Positions 7,819 to 16,140 are shown, counted from the stretch's first letter. The stretch is 64,000 bases of DNA from Candidatus Enterococcus ferrettii (GCF_017377655.1 NZ_JAFREL010000066.1:1-64000), one strand, 5' to 3'. Notes: generated from the sequence alone by a model not told the origin. Numbers and translations: made by a program.

Positions 7819-9267
7819 CTATTTGTTTTGTTGAATTTTTTTACCATGTGAGTAAATCATTTTTCTCGTTACAATAAAGATCACAAGTGCTATTAATACA
7901 ATGAAGCCACCAATCAAGAAAATATTGGCATATGTTGAAGCAGCACCTTCGGCAGAACCAACAACGCTGCTCCCAGATAGAACTCCTGACGACATCATGC
8001 CACCAAATAGAGCAACACCTACAGAACCAGTGATAGCTTGTACTAAATCATTTACACCCAGTACACGACCAGATTCTTCTGGTGTAACAGTTAGTGTTGC
8101 CGTGTCTACTATCGGTGAATAGAAGAATGATGTACCAAAGTAATAAATACAAGGCGCTAATGCTAATGCCCATACTTTTCCATGAGGAATAGCAAATGCA
8201 ATGGCTAATAAACCCAGACCCATGAAAGATAAAGCCATGATAATTGCCGCTGAACGTCCGATCTTTTTAACAACAGGACCACAAACAAATCCTAAAACAG
8301 CAGCCAGTAAGATAGAACCGACTAACAGTAATGACACCTCCGCAGAATCAATGCCAAAAACGTTCAAACCGATCGCATTTACTCCTGCATTCAAAGTGTA
8401 ACTAAAGAAGTACCCAATGAATATAACTGACATTGTTGCAATTAATGCCGGATTTTTCAAAAACTCAGGTGTTATAAATGGATTTTTAGCTTTATTAATA
8501 TACACAAAAAACAACACCAATGTTACGACTGAAGAAATTGCCCAGAAAGTATTCATATCTGTGAAAAACATCGTTATTGCTCCAGCAAATGCACCAATTA
8601 AAATAAATCCAAGCCAGTCAATATTTGCACCTTCAGCTCGTTCATCAGGTAAGTTTTTAGCTAACGAAGGAATGAATAAGATTGAAATGATCGGAACTGC
8701 GAATAACCAACGCCAGTCAATTTTTGTGATATAACCAGCTGCAACAACCCCTAAGGCAGCTGAAAAACGAAAAACAGCTACAAAAATACCATAATAGATA
8801 ACACGGTTTTCTTTAGCGATATACTTCGATACTAGCACTAAGAAAACTGATCCTGCTACTTGCCCTCCTGCAGATTGTAAAACGCGAGCAATAACCACTG
8901 CCCAAATACTGCTTGGACCAAATCCAAAACCAATGATAGAACCTATAACAAAAATAATTACTCCCAACAAAGTCATTTTTTTCAATGAGACAAAGTCACC
9001 CAGGGCCCCATAAACTACACAGACAATCCCTAAGATAATTCCTGGAATTGAGGTAATAAGTGGTGCTAAGTTTGTCGCTCCTAGCTGTTGTCCAATATTG
9101 ACAAAGATCATGCCAAAGGCTTGTTGTTCTAAAATACCAAAAGTGAATATTAATAGAATTAAGGGTATTGCTTTTTTAGCCATACGATTCATTTTTTCAA
9201 ACTCTTGGCTTCCCTCTTCTGGTATCGGAACACCAACTATTTTTTCTCTCTCATTTGTTGCTTCCAT
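7819..9267 (-). CDS. MFS transporter (14-helix, DHA2-like)
   Basis: A 482-residue major facilitator protein with about 14 hydrophobic helices and a charged N-terminus (MEATNEREKIVGVPIPEEG). The GALGDFVSLKKMTLLG stretch fits motif A of the family (G-x-L-x-D-x-x-x-x-K-x). DHA2-like members usually export drugs by proton antiport. Its place between an ECF-type transporter and a nucleoside hydrolase suggests a role in this pathway, for example uptake of nucleosides or release of unused bases; that is inference. The stop is 21 bp before the hydrolase start and the gene is probably cotranscribed. Confidence 0.8.
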   Translation of the reverse strand: MEATNEREKIVGVPIPEEGSQEFEKMNRMAKKAIPLILLIFTFGILEQQAFGMIFVNIGQQLGATNLAPLITSIPGIILGIVCVVYGALGDFVSLKKMTLLGVIIFVIGSIIGFGFGPSSIWAVVIARVLQSAGGQVAGSVFLVLVSKYIAKENRVIYYGIFVAVFRFSAALGVVAAGYITKIDWRWLFAVPIISILFIPSLAKNLPDERAEGANIDWLGFILIGAFAGAITMFFTDMNTFWAISSVVTLVLFFVYINKAKNPFITPEFLKNPALIATMSVIFIGYFFSYTLNAGVNAIGLNVFGIDSAEVSLLLVGSILLAAVLGFVCGPVVKKIGRSAAIIMALSFMGLGLLAIAFAIPHGKVWALALAPCIYYFGTSFFYSPIVDTATLTVTPEESGRVLGVNDLVQAITGSVGVALFGGMMSSGVLSGSSVVGSAEGAASTYANIFLIGGFIVLIALVIFIVTRKMIYSHGKKIQQNK

Positions 9268-9314
9268 TCTTTATCCCCACTTTCGTGATTTATCTATATA
9301 AAAGGTGATCTCAC

Positions 9315-10136
9315 CTATATATATGAATTTCTTGTTTTTTTGTTCTCAAAGTATTGATGAAAATCCTGTTGAGTAAAAACTGGCTTTTCTAATGCTAATG
9401 CTTGTCCCACTCGAGTGATTGGTGGTGGACTTACTGAACTAGCCTGCAAAATTTCTCGATTTGAGAAAATCACTTCTTTAGTTGCTTTTTTCAATATTTT
9501 TCCTTTTGCCATCACGATTATTTGATTAAAGTTTTTTACAACAAACTTCATGTCATGGGTAATTGTTATACATAGTTGATTGTTTTCTTTCAGCGCGGTA
9601 ATGATCCTTGCCAAACGTTTATTTCCTTCAAGATCCTGACCGCAAGTTGGCTCATCCAAAATAATCATTTCTGGGTTCATCATCAAAATCGAACCAATTG
9701 TACAAAACTTTTTTTCTGTCGCATTCAAATCAAATGGATGAATAGACAGCTTGTCAGCTAATCCGACCAAAGCAGCTACCCTTTTTAATCGGTCGTTGAT
9801 TTCTTTTTGAGATATCCCCTGCTGCTTGGGACCGAATTCAAACTCTTTTTTTACACTTTCTAAAAAAAGTTGATTATCAGGATTCTGAAAAACATAACCA
9901 ATTTTTCGAGACCAAAAGGCTGTTGTGTGGTTCTTAATGCTTTCTCCGTTGATTAAAACATCTCCAGTGGTTGGTCGTAACAAACCATTTAAATGCTTAA
10001 CGAACGTAGTCTTTCCAGCACCATTTTGACCAATGATCGCGATCGGTTCAATTCCTTCAAAGACAGCATTAATTTCGATTAAGGCACTGTCACCTGAAGG
10101 ATACTGATGGGTAAGATTAGTAACTTCAATTTTCAC
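9315..10136 (-). CDS. ECF-type transporter ATPase with degenerate signature
   Basis: A 273-residue ABC ATPase paired with the one at 10126. Walker A GQNGAGKTT (about residues 36-44), Q-loop FQNPDNQLF, Walker B MIILDEPTCGQD and switch His in ITITHDM are intact. The expected LSGGQ signature is missing: the corresponding place reads FDLNATEKKFCTIGSIL. ECF transporters use two different ATPases, and one altered signature would leave only one fully competent composite site. The GTG start overlaps the end of the preceding gene by 11 bp. Its function is to energise the S component through the T subunit. Confidence 0.83.
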   Translation of the reverse strand: MKIEVTNLTHQYPSGDSALIEINAVFEGIEPIAIIGQNGAGKTTFVKHLNGLLRPTTGDVLINGESIKNHTTAFWSRKIGYVFQNPDNQLFLESVKKEFEFGPKQQGISQKEINDRLKRVAALVGLADKLSIHPFDLNATEKKFCTIGSILMMNPEMIILDEPTCGQDLEGNKRLARIITALKENNQLCITITHDMKFVVKNFNQIIVMAKGKILKKATKEVIFSNREILQASSVSPPPITRVGQALALEKPVFTQQDFHQYFENKKTRNSYI

Positions 10137-10974
10137 TTGCTAACACATCCTCTAGTTTTTTAATTGCCTGCTCTTCAGTCAAGATAACTGAACTAGAGTC
10201 ATAATCTTTAGTTATTTCATAATAATCTGGTGCAGCAATGCCATATTCAACTATATTTGGGTTGCTGAAAACAGCTGCTGGAGAATCATTTAAAAGTAAG
10301 TTACCGTTGCGTAGTACGAGCACTCTATCTGCCAATTCTGCAACTTTTTCCATGTCGTGATCTACCATTATAATCGTCATACCGTTTTGATTAAGTCTTT
10401 TAACCGTTTTCATTATTTGCTGACTACCGACTGGATCTAATTGAGTTGTACATTCATCTAAAACTAAGACTTTTGGTTCTAGAATTATTGCCGAAGCGAG
10501 TGCAACTCTTTGAACTTGTCCCCCCGAGAGCTCTAATGGATTCTTATCTAACAAATCCTTTATTTGCACAATATCTGCCACTTTATTGATCTTTTCGATC
10601 ATTATTTCTTTCGGCACTCCCCTATTTCCTAGCCCAAAAGCTAATTCCTCACTGACAGTATCAGCAGTGTATGACAACTGATTAAAGGGATTTTGAAAAA
10701 CTAAGCCCACTGTTTGTGATAATTCCCCCACGCTGCATTCAATTGTTTTTTTTCCATCAATTTGAAGCACTCCATCTGTATGCCCAACAAAATAGTTCGG
10801 AATTAAACCTGCTAATGCATTGCACAGTGTTGATTTTCCAGCTCCATTAGCACCTACTATTGCAACAATCTCACCTTTCTGAACTTCGAAAGTTATATCT
10901 TTAAGAGCTACCTCTGATGCTTCATTGTAGCGGTAAGAAAAGCTAGTGGATTCAATAATAGTATCTGTAATCAT
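10126..10974 (-). CDS. ECF-type transporter ATPase
   Basis: A 282-residue ABC ATPase of the CbiO/EcfA type with complete motifs: Walker A GANGAGKST, Q-loop FQNPFNQLSY, signature ELSGGQVQRVALASA, Walker B VLVLDECTTQLD (Cys in place of the usual Pro after Glu), and switch histidine VDHDMEKV. It overlaps the second ATPase gene and lies 4 bp from the T-component gene, so the whole transporter is made from one message. It should form a heterodimer with the product of 9315. Confidence 0.87.
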   Translation of the reverse strand: MITDTIIESTSFSYRYNEASEVALKDITFEVQKGEIVAIVGANGAGKSTLCNALAGLIPNYFVGHTDGVLQIDGKKTIECSVGELSQTVGLVFQNPFNQLSYTADTVSEELAFGLGNRGVPKEIMIEKINKVADIVQIKDLLDKNPLELSGGQVQRVALASAIILEPKVLVLDECTTQLDPVGSQQIMKTVKRLNQNGMTIIMVDHDMEKVAELADRVLVLRNGNLLLNDSPAAVFSNPNIVEYGIAAPDYYEITKDYDSSSVILTEEQAIKKLEDVLASEN

Positions 10975-10978
10975 CTCG

Positions 10979-11752
10979 TCACCCCCTCATTTCAAAAAAT
11001 CGTTTTAAAATACAAAAGACGATAAATGATCCTGAAAATATCTTTAAAAGCGGATCAGCATTGCTATGCTTAACTTCAATAAAACTCGTAGGCTTCACTC
11101 CATTAATACTGAACCCTCTTGTTTCCAGAGTCATTCCTCTTTCTTGCGCATCGGTTAATGATGAAAGTACGACAGGTCCAATAAGTGGAAAGAAAGCCTT
11201 CGCTCGTTGAACGAAATTACCTGTTACTTCAACACCTCGAGATTCTTGCGCTTCCTGAATTATTTTCACTTTTCTTTGCATTTGTGGGACAACGTTCAGA
11301 CTCGCCAAAATCAAGTAGCCAATTTTCATATTGAGACCGGATTGTGTAAGGGCAGCCACAGTTTCTGAATTTTTTGTTGTCTGCATAAATATATAGAAAG
11401 TACATAGAAAAACTAACAATGTGGAGGAAATTTTTAATGCATACAACGTCCCTTCCAAACCAACTTGAGCAAATCCTAAATCAGCAATGATTGTGAAATT
11501 TTTTGGACTATACAACCCTTGAATAAAAAGGAGCATGAATGTAACAGGTACTCCGAACTCAAGAAGGACCAAACTAATTTTTTTCCCCATACCTATAAAA
11601 CCACCAAAAATTGAAGTCACTATTAAAATTCCATAACCCAGAAAAGGACTAGGATAAATCATACAACCCACTCCGAGACAAAGTACAAGGATTAACTTCG
11701 TTACGGGATTCAATTCTTTCACAAAACAAATGATTTTATTACTCATTTTCAC
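10979..11752 (-). CDS. ECF-type transporter transmembrane (T) component
   Basis: A 257-residue membrane protein with about five helices in the N-terminal half and at the C-terminus. Two short coupling motifs of EcfT proteins are recognisable: QESRGVEV and LETRGFSI, each with the Arg-Gly that contacts the ATPases. It would link the two ATPases to the S component encoded next to it. GTG at 11752 is taken as start since GAGGGTGAT lies 8 bp upstream; ATG two codons in is an alternative. Because a dedicated set of A, A', T and S genes is present, this is a group I ECF transporter. Confidence 0.82.
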   Translation of the reverse strand: MKMSNKIICFVKELNPVTKLILVLCLGVGCMIYPSPFLGYGILIVTSIFGGFIGMGKKISLVLLEFGVPVTFMLLFIQGLYSPKNFTIIADLGFAQVGLEGTLYALKISSTLLVFLCTFYIFMQTTKNSETVAALTQSGLNMKIGYLILASLNVVPQMQRKVKIIQEAQESRGVEVTGNFVQRAKAFFPLIGPVVLSSLTDAQERGMTLETRGFSINGVKPTSFIEVKHSNADPLLKIFSGSFIVFCILKRFFEMRG

Positions 11753-11758
11753 TGATTA

Positions 11759-12391
11759 TCACCCTCGATTCTTCGCCCTCTCATTTATCAATGAAGCGTT
11801 ATCCAATGGCGCGTATTGGCTAGAGAATCTTTTCGGTATCTTTTTTACTAACCAATAAACAATCAAAAAGACTAATCCTTTATCTACTAAATTCTCTATT
11901 AATGATGTAGAAAAAACAGAAAGAACAATTTCTTTAGTTGCAGCAATCAAGGCTGCCGTTGCAAGAGAACTGGCATTGACCCCAGTAGCACCACCATACA
12001 CAAAAATCGTAATTAGTGACGAAGCAAAAGAATTAGTAAGCGTGCAGGCTAACCATGTACATATTGCCCCTGCAATATTTTTAAAGAAGCCAGCCATTAC
12101 TAAATACCCTGTAACCACGCCGCATAAAACACTAACCAGTGCATACGAGAAAAAAATTGGGTTTGTCACAATTGCTAAAAATAAGTTGGTAATCAATCCA
12201 CAAAGTGCAGCCACCCAAGGTCCAGCTAAGCATGCAACCAATACAGTTCCAATCATATCTAGAAATAGTGGCAGCTTTAATGCCGAACATAAGGTCCCAC
12301 CTACCAAATTGATTCCAACAGCAATCGGAATCAGTACAAGTGCTTTTGTTGAAAAATTTTTATGGAGAAATGCTTGAAAATATTTTTTCAT
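11759..12391 (-). CDS. ECF-type transporter substrate-binding (S) component, probably nucleoside
   Basis: A 210-residue, very hydrophobic protein with about six helices and a basic C-terminal tail. The length, the N-terminal helix, and motifs such as PLFLDMIGTVLVACLAGPWVAALCGLITNLF match ECF S components. It is the first gene of the operon 12391-5863. Substrate assignment to nucleosides or ribose rests on the nucleoside hydrolase and ribokinase downstream and the ribokinase-like domain of the divergent regulator, not on residues I can read. The ATG follows GAGGAACTAG at good spacing. Confidence 0.78.
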   Translation of the reverse strand: MKKYFQAFLHKNFSTKALVLIPIAVGINLVGGTLCSALKLPLFLDMIGTVLVACLAGPWVAALCGLITNLFLAIVTNPIFFSYALVSVLCGVVTGYLVMAGFFKNIAGAICTWLACTLTNSFASSLITIFVYGGATGVNASSLATAALIAATKEIVLSVFSTSLIENLVDKGLVFLIVYWLVKKIPKRFSSQYAPLDNASLINERAKNRG

Positions 12392-12430
12392 TCTAGTTCC
12401 TCTTCACAAAAAGTGATAAAATCAAACCCA

Positions 12431-12457
12431 GGAAAACATTTTCGGAAAACGTTTTCC
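12431..12457. promoter_or_regulatory. Tandem LacI-type operators
   Basis: A perfect 14-bp palindrome GGAAAACGTTTTCC (12444-12457) is preceded directly by an imperfect copy GGAAAACATTTTCG (12431-12444). They overlap the predicted start of the minus-strand operon promoter and lie between the divergent operon and its LacI-type regulator, so they are the probable operators. The central CG and symmetry fit LacI/CcpA-type proteins. Confidence 0.75.
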
Positions 12458-12465
12458 TTGATTAA

Positions 12466-12494
12466 AATTTATCATCGCTTACAGCTTTTGTCAA
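12466..12494 (-). promoter_or_regulatory. Promoter of the nucleoside operon
   Basis: On the minus strand TTGACA (12494-12489) and TAAATT (12471-12466) are separated by 17 bp. The predicted start falls at the edge of the tandem operators, which fits repression by the divergently encoded LacI-type regulator. Confidence 0.7.
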
Positions 12495-12546
12495 TACTTT
12501 TTTTTTGCTGTTGTTAAAAAAATTTATCTTTTTTGACGAAACATGC

Positions 12547-12576
12547 TTGACCCCTCTAGAATGAGTTGAGTATGAT
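12547..12576 (+). promoter_or_regulatory. Promoter of the LacI-PfkB fusion gene
   Basis: TTGACC (12547-12552) and TATGAT (12571-12576) with an 18-bp spacer, about 30 bp before the ATG at 12608. It is 90 bp away from the operators, so autorepression would need looping or be weak. Confidence 0.6.
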
Positions 12577-12607
12577 AAGATAGAAAACGAGGGAAAAGGA
12601 GAAGTTT

Positions 12608-14506
12608 ATGAATATAAGAGATATCGCAAAATTAGCTGGTGTTTCTGTTTCAACGGTTTCAAAAATTGTAAATAAAAAAGACGCTAGCATCAGCAACGAA
12701 ACTCGAGAGAGAGTTTTGAAGATTGTTCATGAATACAATTACACTCCCTATTCAGCAACTATCAATTCTGCAACGACCACCGGTTCAATAGGAATATTAA
12801 TTAACTCTTCCAATTACGTTGATCAAACGCTTAACGGTGTGATTGATTTTGCTCAACAAAAGGGCTACAGTCCTATAGTGTTTAATAGCCTTGATGATCA
12901 GAAACAAGAACTGAAAAATATTACTGCTCTATGTACCAAGCAAGTCGACGGAATTATTTGGGATCCGATAAATGAAAGCAGTTTAAAGAATCTAAAACAT
13001 ATTGAATCTTTAGGTATTCCACTGATATTGATTGGACAATCAGAAGAAGAAACTTCCCTTTCAATCCCTTATGAAGAGCTGTCTTATTTTTTAACAAAAC
13101 AATTAATCGAGAAAAACCATAAAAAAATTGCTTGCATTATTGGAGAAGATAAATCGAAAGAGGCCTTTATTTCTGGATATAAGCAAGCCCTTTTTGACCA
13201 CAATTTAAAATTTGATGAATCAATGATTATCCATAGCTTGGACAATTCAATCAATGACACTATTATTGAAAAACAAATATCTGGATTTATCTCTGGTGAT
13301 TTTTTTAAGTCTATTGAGCTATACAATCTAACCATGCAAAGCAGTTTGGAATGCCCGAAAGATTACTCATTACTTTCCCTTCGTGATGTTACCGACGAAA
13401 AGTACAAAAACTATCAAGATAGACTATCTACGGTCCCAATTAATAAGAACACATTTGGTAAATATGTATGTCAATCACTGATTGATATCATTACGAAGGA
13501 TCAAGAGCCAAAGCTGTATCATCAGGAAATAGTGTTGGAAAATGTGCAATCAATAGGTTTCCCTGCTGAAAATCAACACCCGACAATTCTCGTGGTAGGT
13601 AGTGTAAATATGGATACTTATCTTTATTCATCTAACCTTCCTCATAATGGCTCGACAAACTTTTTATCAAATTTAAGTAAACGTCCTGGAGGTAAAGGTC
13701 TCAATCAAGCCATTGGAACAGCAAAGCTTGGACACCAGGTTCGTCTAATTGGATGTGTTGGTGCTGATAGCGACTCTAACACTATGTTTCAAGAACTTAA
13801 GAAAAACGGGATTAACACTGAAGGAGTCTCGCGCTCTGAAGATATAGAAACAGGACAAGCATATATTTTTGTTGAGTCCAGTGGCGACTCTATGATTTCT
13901 ATTTTACCTGGAGCTAATACGGAGTTATCTCCTACGACGATCAAAGATAATTATCACTTATTCTCTAACGTGGGATTCTGTCTTGTTCAAACAGAAGTTC
14001 CAATTGAAACGGTCGAGGCAACTTGTTTAATTGCGAAAGAAAAGGGCGTAAAAACGATCTTAAAACCAGCTGCGTCAAAAAAAATACCGGATTCACTTCT
14101 ACGCAAAACGGATTATTTCGTTCCCAATGAGGACGAGTTATCCGCAGTATGTCCAGATTTTAATACAATTGAAGAAAAAGCAGAACACTTAATTTCCAAG
14201 GGTGTAAATAATGTGATTGTTACTCTAGGCAAACAAGGCGTTTTTCTAAAGAACAAAGAAAAAGAAAAATATTTTCCCGCTGCTGATTTTTCAGCCGTTG
14301 ATAGTACCGGTGCTAGTGATGCTTTTATTAGTGCTCTATCGGCCTATCTATTAAGAGATTATTGTTTAGAAAAAGCGATTCGAATTGCAACTTACGCAGC
14401 AGGTTTCTTGGTATCACGTGATGGCATAACTAATGCGTTAGTAGATCGTACGACATTAGAAAGCTTTATTGCGAAAAACGATCCTAATTTGCTCTTAAAA
14501 GATTAG
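12608..14506 (+). CDS. LacI-family regulator fused to a PfkB/ribokinase-like domain
   Basis: A 632-residue fusion. Residues 1-58 are a LacI helix-turn-helix (IRDIAKLAGVSVSTVSKIVN); about 60-320 a periplasmic-binding-like sensor (GSIGILINSSNYVDQ, KQVDGIIWDP); about 325-632 a complete PfkB/ribokinase fold with VVGSVNMDTY, RPGGKGLNQAIGTAKLG, LKPAASK and VPNEDEL. In the catalytic loop the usual GAGD reads GASD (residues 568-571): the Asp is kept but the anion-hole Gly is Ser. The free ribokinase at 5863 keeps AAGD. It is divergent from the nucleoside operon with tandem operators between, so it probably regulates that operon, perhaps sensing ribose or ATP through the kinase domain; kinase activity is uncertain. 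Confidence 0.88.
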   Translation: MNIRDIAKLAGVSVSTVSKIVNKKDASISNETRERVLKIVHEYNYTPYSATINSATTTGSIGILINSSNYVDQTLNGVIDFAQQKGYSPIVFNSLDDQKQELKNITALCTKQVDGIIWDPINESSLKNLKHIESLGIPLILIGQSEEETSLSIPYEELSYFLTKQLIEKNHKKIACIIGEDKSKEAFISGYKQALFDHNLKFDESMIIHSLDNSINDTIIEKQISGFISGDFFKSIELYNLTMQSSLECPKDYSLLSLRDVTDEKYKNYQDRLSTVPINKNTFGKYVCQSLIDIITKDQEPKLYHQEIVLENVQSIGFPAENQHPTILVVGSVNMDTYLYSSNLPHNGSTNFLSNLSKRPGGKGLNQAIGTAKLGHQVRLIGCVGADSDSNTMFQELKKNGINTEGVSRSEDIETGQAYIFVESSGDSMISILPGANTELSPTTIKDNYHLFSNVGFCLVQTEVPIETVEATCLIAKEKGVKTILKPAASKKIPDSLLRKTDYFVPNEDELSAVCPDFNTIEEKAEHLISKGVNNVIVTLGKQGVFLKNKEKEKYFPAADFSAVDSTGASDAFISALSAYLLRDYCLEKAIRIATYAAGFLVSRDGITNALVDRTTLESFIAKNDPNLLLKD

Positions 14507-14609
14507 ATCATCTAATGGACTCTTTTCGAGAGATTAAGTTCGACCTTTATTTAGACAACCGTTCTCTAATTTTTTCCGTAAAGCTCATAATTTTTGTATT
14601 GAAAAAATG

Positions 14610-14640
14610 AAAAGAGACCTTCAATTAGGGTCTCTTTTTA
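14610..14640 (+). terminator. Terminator of the LacI-PfkB gene
   Basis: AAAGAGACC and GGTCTCTTT pair across the 9-nt loop TTCAATTAG, followed by TTTATTG. About 105 bp after the stop of the fusion gene. Confidence 0.8.
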
Positions 14641-14925
14641 TTGCTCCTGAAATCGTCTCTTTTGGTAATAATCCAAAAGTGAAATATCTTTATACGAAGC
14701 AGTAATGTCTGATGATATGTATTTTCGTATAACAATAAAAGTAAAAACACTTTTATATTGTACGTTCAATTAATTCTGGATTATTGTTAAATCGTTAATC
14801 ACATTTCCTATAACAAACTACCTGATTTCATTATCACATCAAATATTTGTCTTTTGAAGAATATAGATAATTTTTTGGGTTTATTCTATCCTTCATAAGG
14901 AACAGTCAAGCCATTTCTAATTAGA

Positions 14926-14984
14926 AAACAAGCTCAACTCAAAGCTCTCGATTCTGAAACGAAGCTTTTGAGTTGAGCTTGTTT
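14926..14984. other. Long hairpin, copy 2
   Basis: Eighteen-base arms AAACAAGCTCAACTCAAA (14926-14943) and TTTGAGTTGAGCTTGTTT (14967-14984) pair perfectly, with inner AGCT/AGCT pairs continuing the stem. It corresponds to the hairpin at 5162; one C-G pair here replaces a T-A pair there, a two-sided change that keeps the stem. The stretch 14641-14925 before it shows no gene. Confidence 0.65.
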
Positions 14985-15031
14985 ATATTGAAATTCTTAG
15001 TACAAAAAACTAAGTCTGTTTACAAAATTAC

Positions 15032-15060
15032 AGGTTCATTCAAGGTTGAGTAATTATATT
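15032..15060 (+). promoter_or_regulatory. Direct-repeat box and -10, copy 2
   Basis: AGGTTCATTCAAGGTT (15032-15047) followed by TATATT at 15055-15060, with the same geometry as at 5277-5305. It probably drives the leader peptide and the CPBP gene. Confidence 0.5.
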
Positions 15061-15322
15061 AAATACATAAGATATAGAAATGAGGTTTTGCTATGTATAA
15101 TAAATATCCGAGTTACAAACTTGCTAAAAATAGCAAACTCGCTTGAAAAAGCGAGCGTGGGAAGAAGCTTTCCAAATGCGAAGCAATAATAATCATTGGA
15201 AATCTTCTGAGTAGTAAAAAAAAAGGAGCTAAATCAATTGAAAAAACCTAAGCTGGATGAGATGTGACTTCATTCTTCCAGTCTAAGAGTCTTTTCAATG
15301 AAATTGAGTGAGGAGTATGGTT
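15061..15322 (+). ncRNA. Structured 5' leader of the CPBP gene
   Basis: Between the putative -10 and the CPBP start lie about 260 nt with several hairpins: the two at the end of the leader peptide, then GAAGAAGCTTTCCAA pairing with TTGGAAATCTTC (around 15161-15217), and a CTGGATGAGATG/CATTCTTCCAG stem near 15252. A second tiny frame, TTG start at 15238 with AAGGAG nine bases upstream, encodes (M)KKPKLDEM. The equivalent hairpin exists in the decayed copy near 5396-5449. The role as a regulatory leader is inferred from structure and duplication. Confidence 0.4.
15093..15146 (+). CDS. Putative 17-residue leader peptide, copy 2
   Basis: A short frame encoding MYNKYPSYKLAKNSKLA, with GAGG upstream of its ATG. 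Its last codons form two small hairpins: TTGCTA/TAGCAA (15120-15135) and CTCGCTT/AAGCGAG with the stop codon at the loop (15138-15155). A translating ribosome would therefore disturb the RNA structure, as in classical leader-peptide attenuation. A related frame is at 5338. It is basic and Tyr/Lys-rich, so a secreted or signalling peptide cannot be excluded, but no export signal is visible. Confidence 0.45.
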   Translation: MYNKYPSYKLAKNSKLA

Positions 15323-16120
15323 ATGGAAAAAAGCAAAAAGGCAATTACCTTATTTTTAGTTATTACGTTTGCTACTAGTTCTATTTTTTATGGTCTAATC
15401 ATCTTAGGAGAAAAAATGTTTCCTGATTTATACGAAATTTCCGGATACTTGTTGATGTGGTGTCCTGGTATTGCAGCAATTATTGTAAGAAGGAAGTATT
15501 ATCCTAAAGATAAAATATTGGGATTTCAAGTAAGTAAGCCCAGATACCTCTTAGCTGGAATCTTTTTACCCGTGTTATATTGGGGACTATCTTATGGCAT
15601 TTATTTGCTATTCTCCAAATCCTACAAATTAAGTGACGAAGTTATTACTTACTTAGTAAAATCACCGATGACCTTTTTCGTCTATTTGTTGATTTTCTTA
15701 ATCACAGCAATGGGTGAAGAAATTGGGTGGCGAGGTTTTCTCTTACCTAAGTTAAATGACCTGTTTGGCATGAGAAAAGCCTCCTTGCTAAGCGGTTTGA
15801 TTTGGGCATTGTGGCACTATCCGATTCTTTTTTCAGGCTATGTTTCCCAAATACCACTTTGGTACCAGCTGACTACTTACACACTATTGGTATTCGCACT
15901 ATCTTTTATTATGGCATTTCTCCGACTACGTTCAAATAGTGTTTGGCCGGCAATATTACTACACGCCAGCCACAACCTTTTGTGTCAGTTAATTCTGGAT
16001 CCAGCCATAAGTGGAAAATCAAGACCCTTTTTAGTTGGAGAAACAGGAATAATATCTATCCTGTTCCTTATCCTTTTGGCAGTTGTCATGACTAAAAAGT
16101 ATACTGCTGTAAAAAACTAA
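15323..16120 (+). CDS. CPBP-family intramembrane glutamic endopeptidase
   Basis: A 265-residue polytopic membrane protein (about seven to eight helices) of the CPBP/Abi family, related to Rce1-type proteases and to bacteriocin-immunity proteins. The hallmark motifs are present: GEEIGWRGFLLPKL (EExxxR), then SGLIWALWHYPIL (first histidine) and ILLHASHNLL (second His and Asn). ATG at 15323 is chosen because AGGAG at 15311-15315 gives 7-bp spacing; GTG 15308 and ATG 15317 are in frame upstream. A broken copy with the same upstream leader is at 5454. Substrate is unknown; a link with peptide processing or immunity is suggested only by the family and the leader peptide. Confidence 0.85.
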   Translation: MEKSKKAITLFLVITFATSSIFYGLIILGEKMFPDLYEISGYLLMWCPGIAAIIVRRKYYPKDKILGFQVSKPRYLLAGIFLPVLYWGLSYGIYLLFSKSYKLSDEVITYLVKSPMTFFVYLLIFLITAMGEEIGWRGFLLPKLNDLFGMRKASLLSGLIWALWHYPILFSGYVSQIPLWYQLTTYTLLVFALSFIMAFLRLRSNSVWPAILLHASHNLLCQLILDPAISGKSRPFLVGETGIISILFLILLAVVMTKKYTAVKN

Positions 16121-16140
16121 ATTTTTGATTCAGTAAATCG

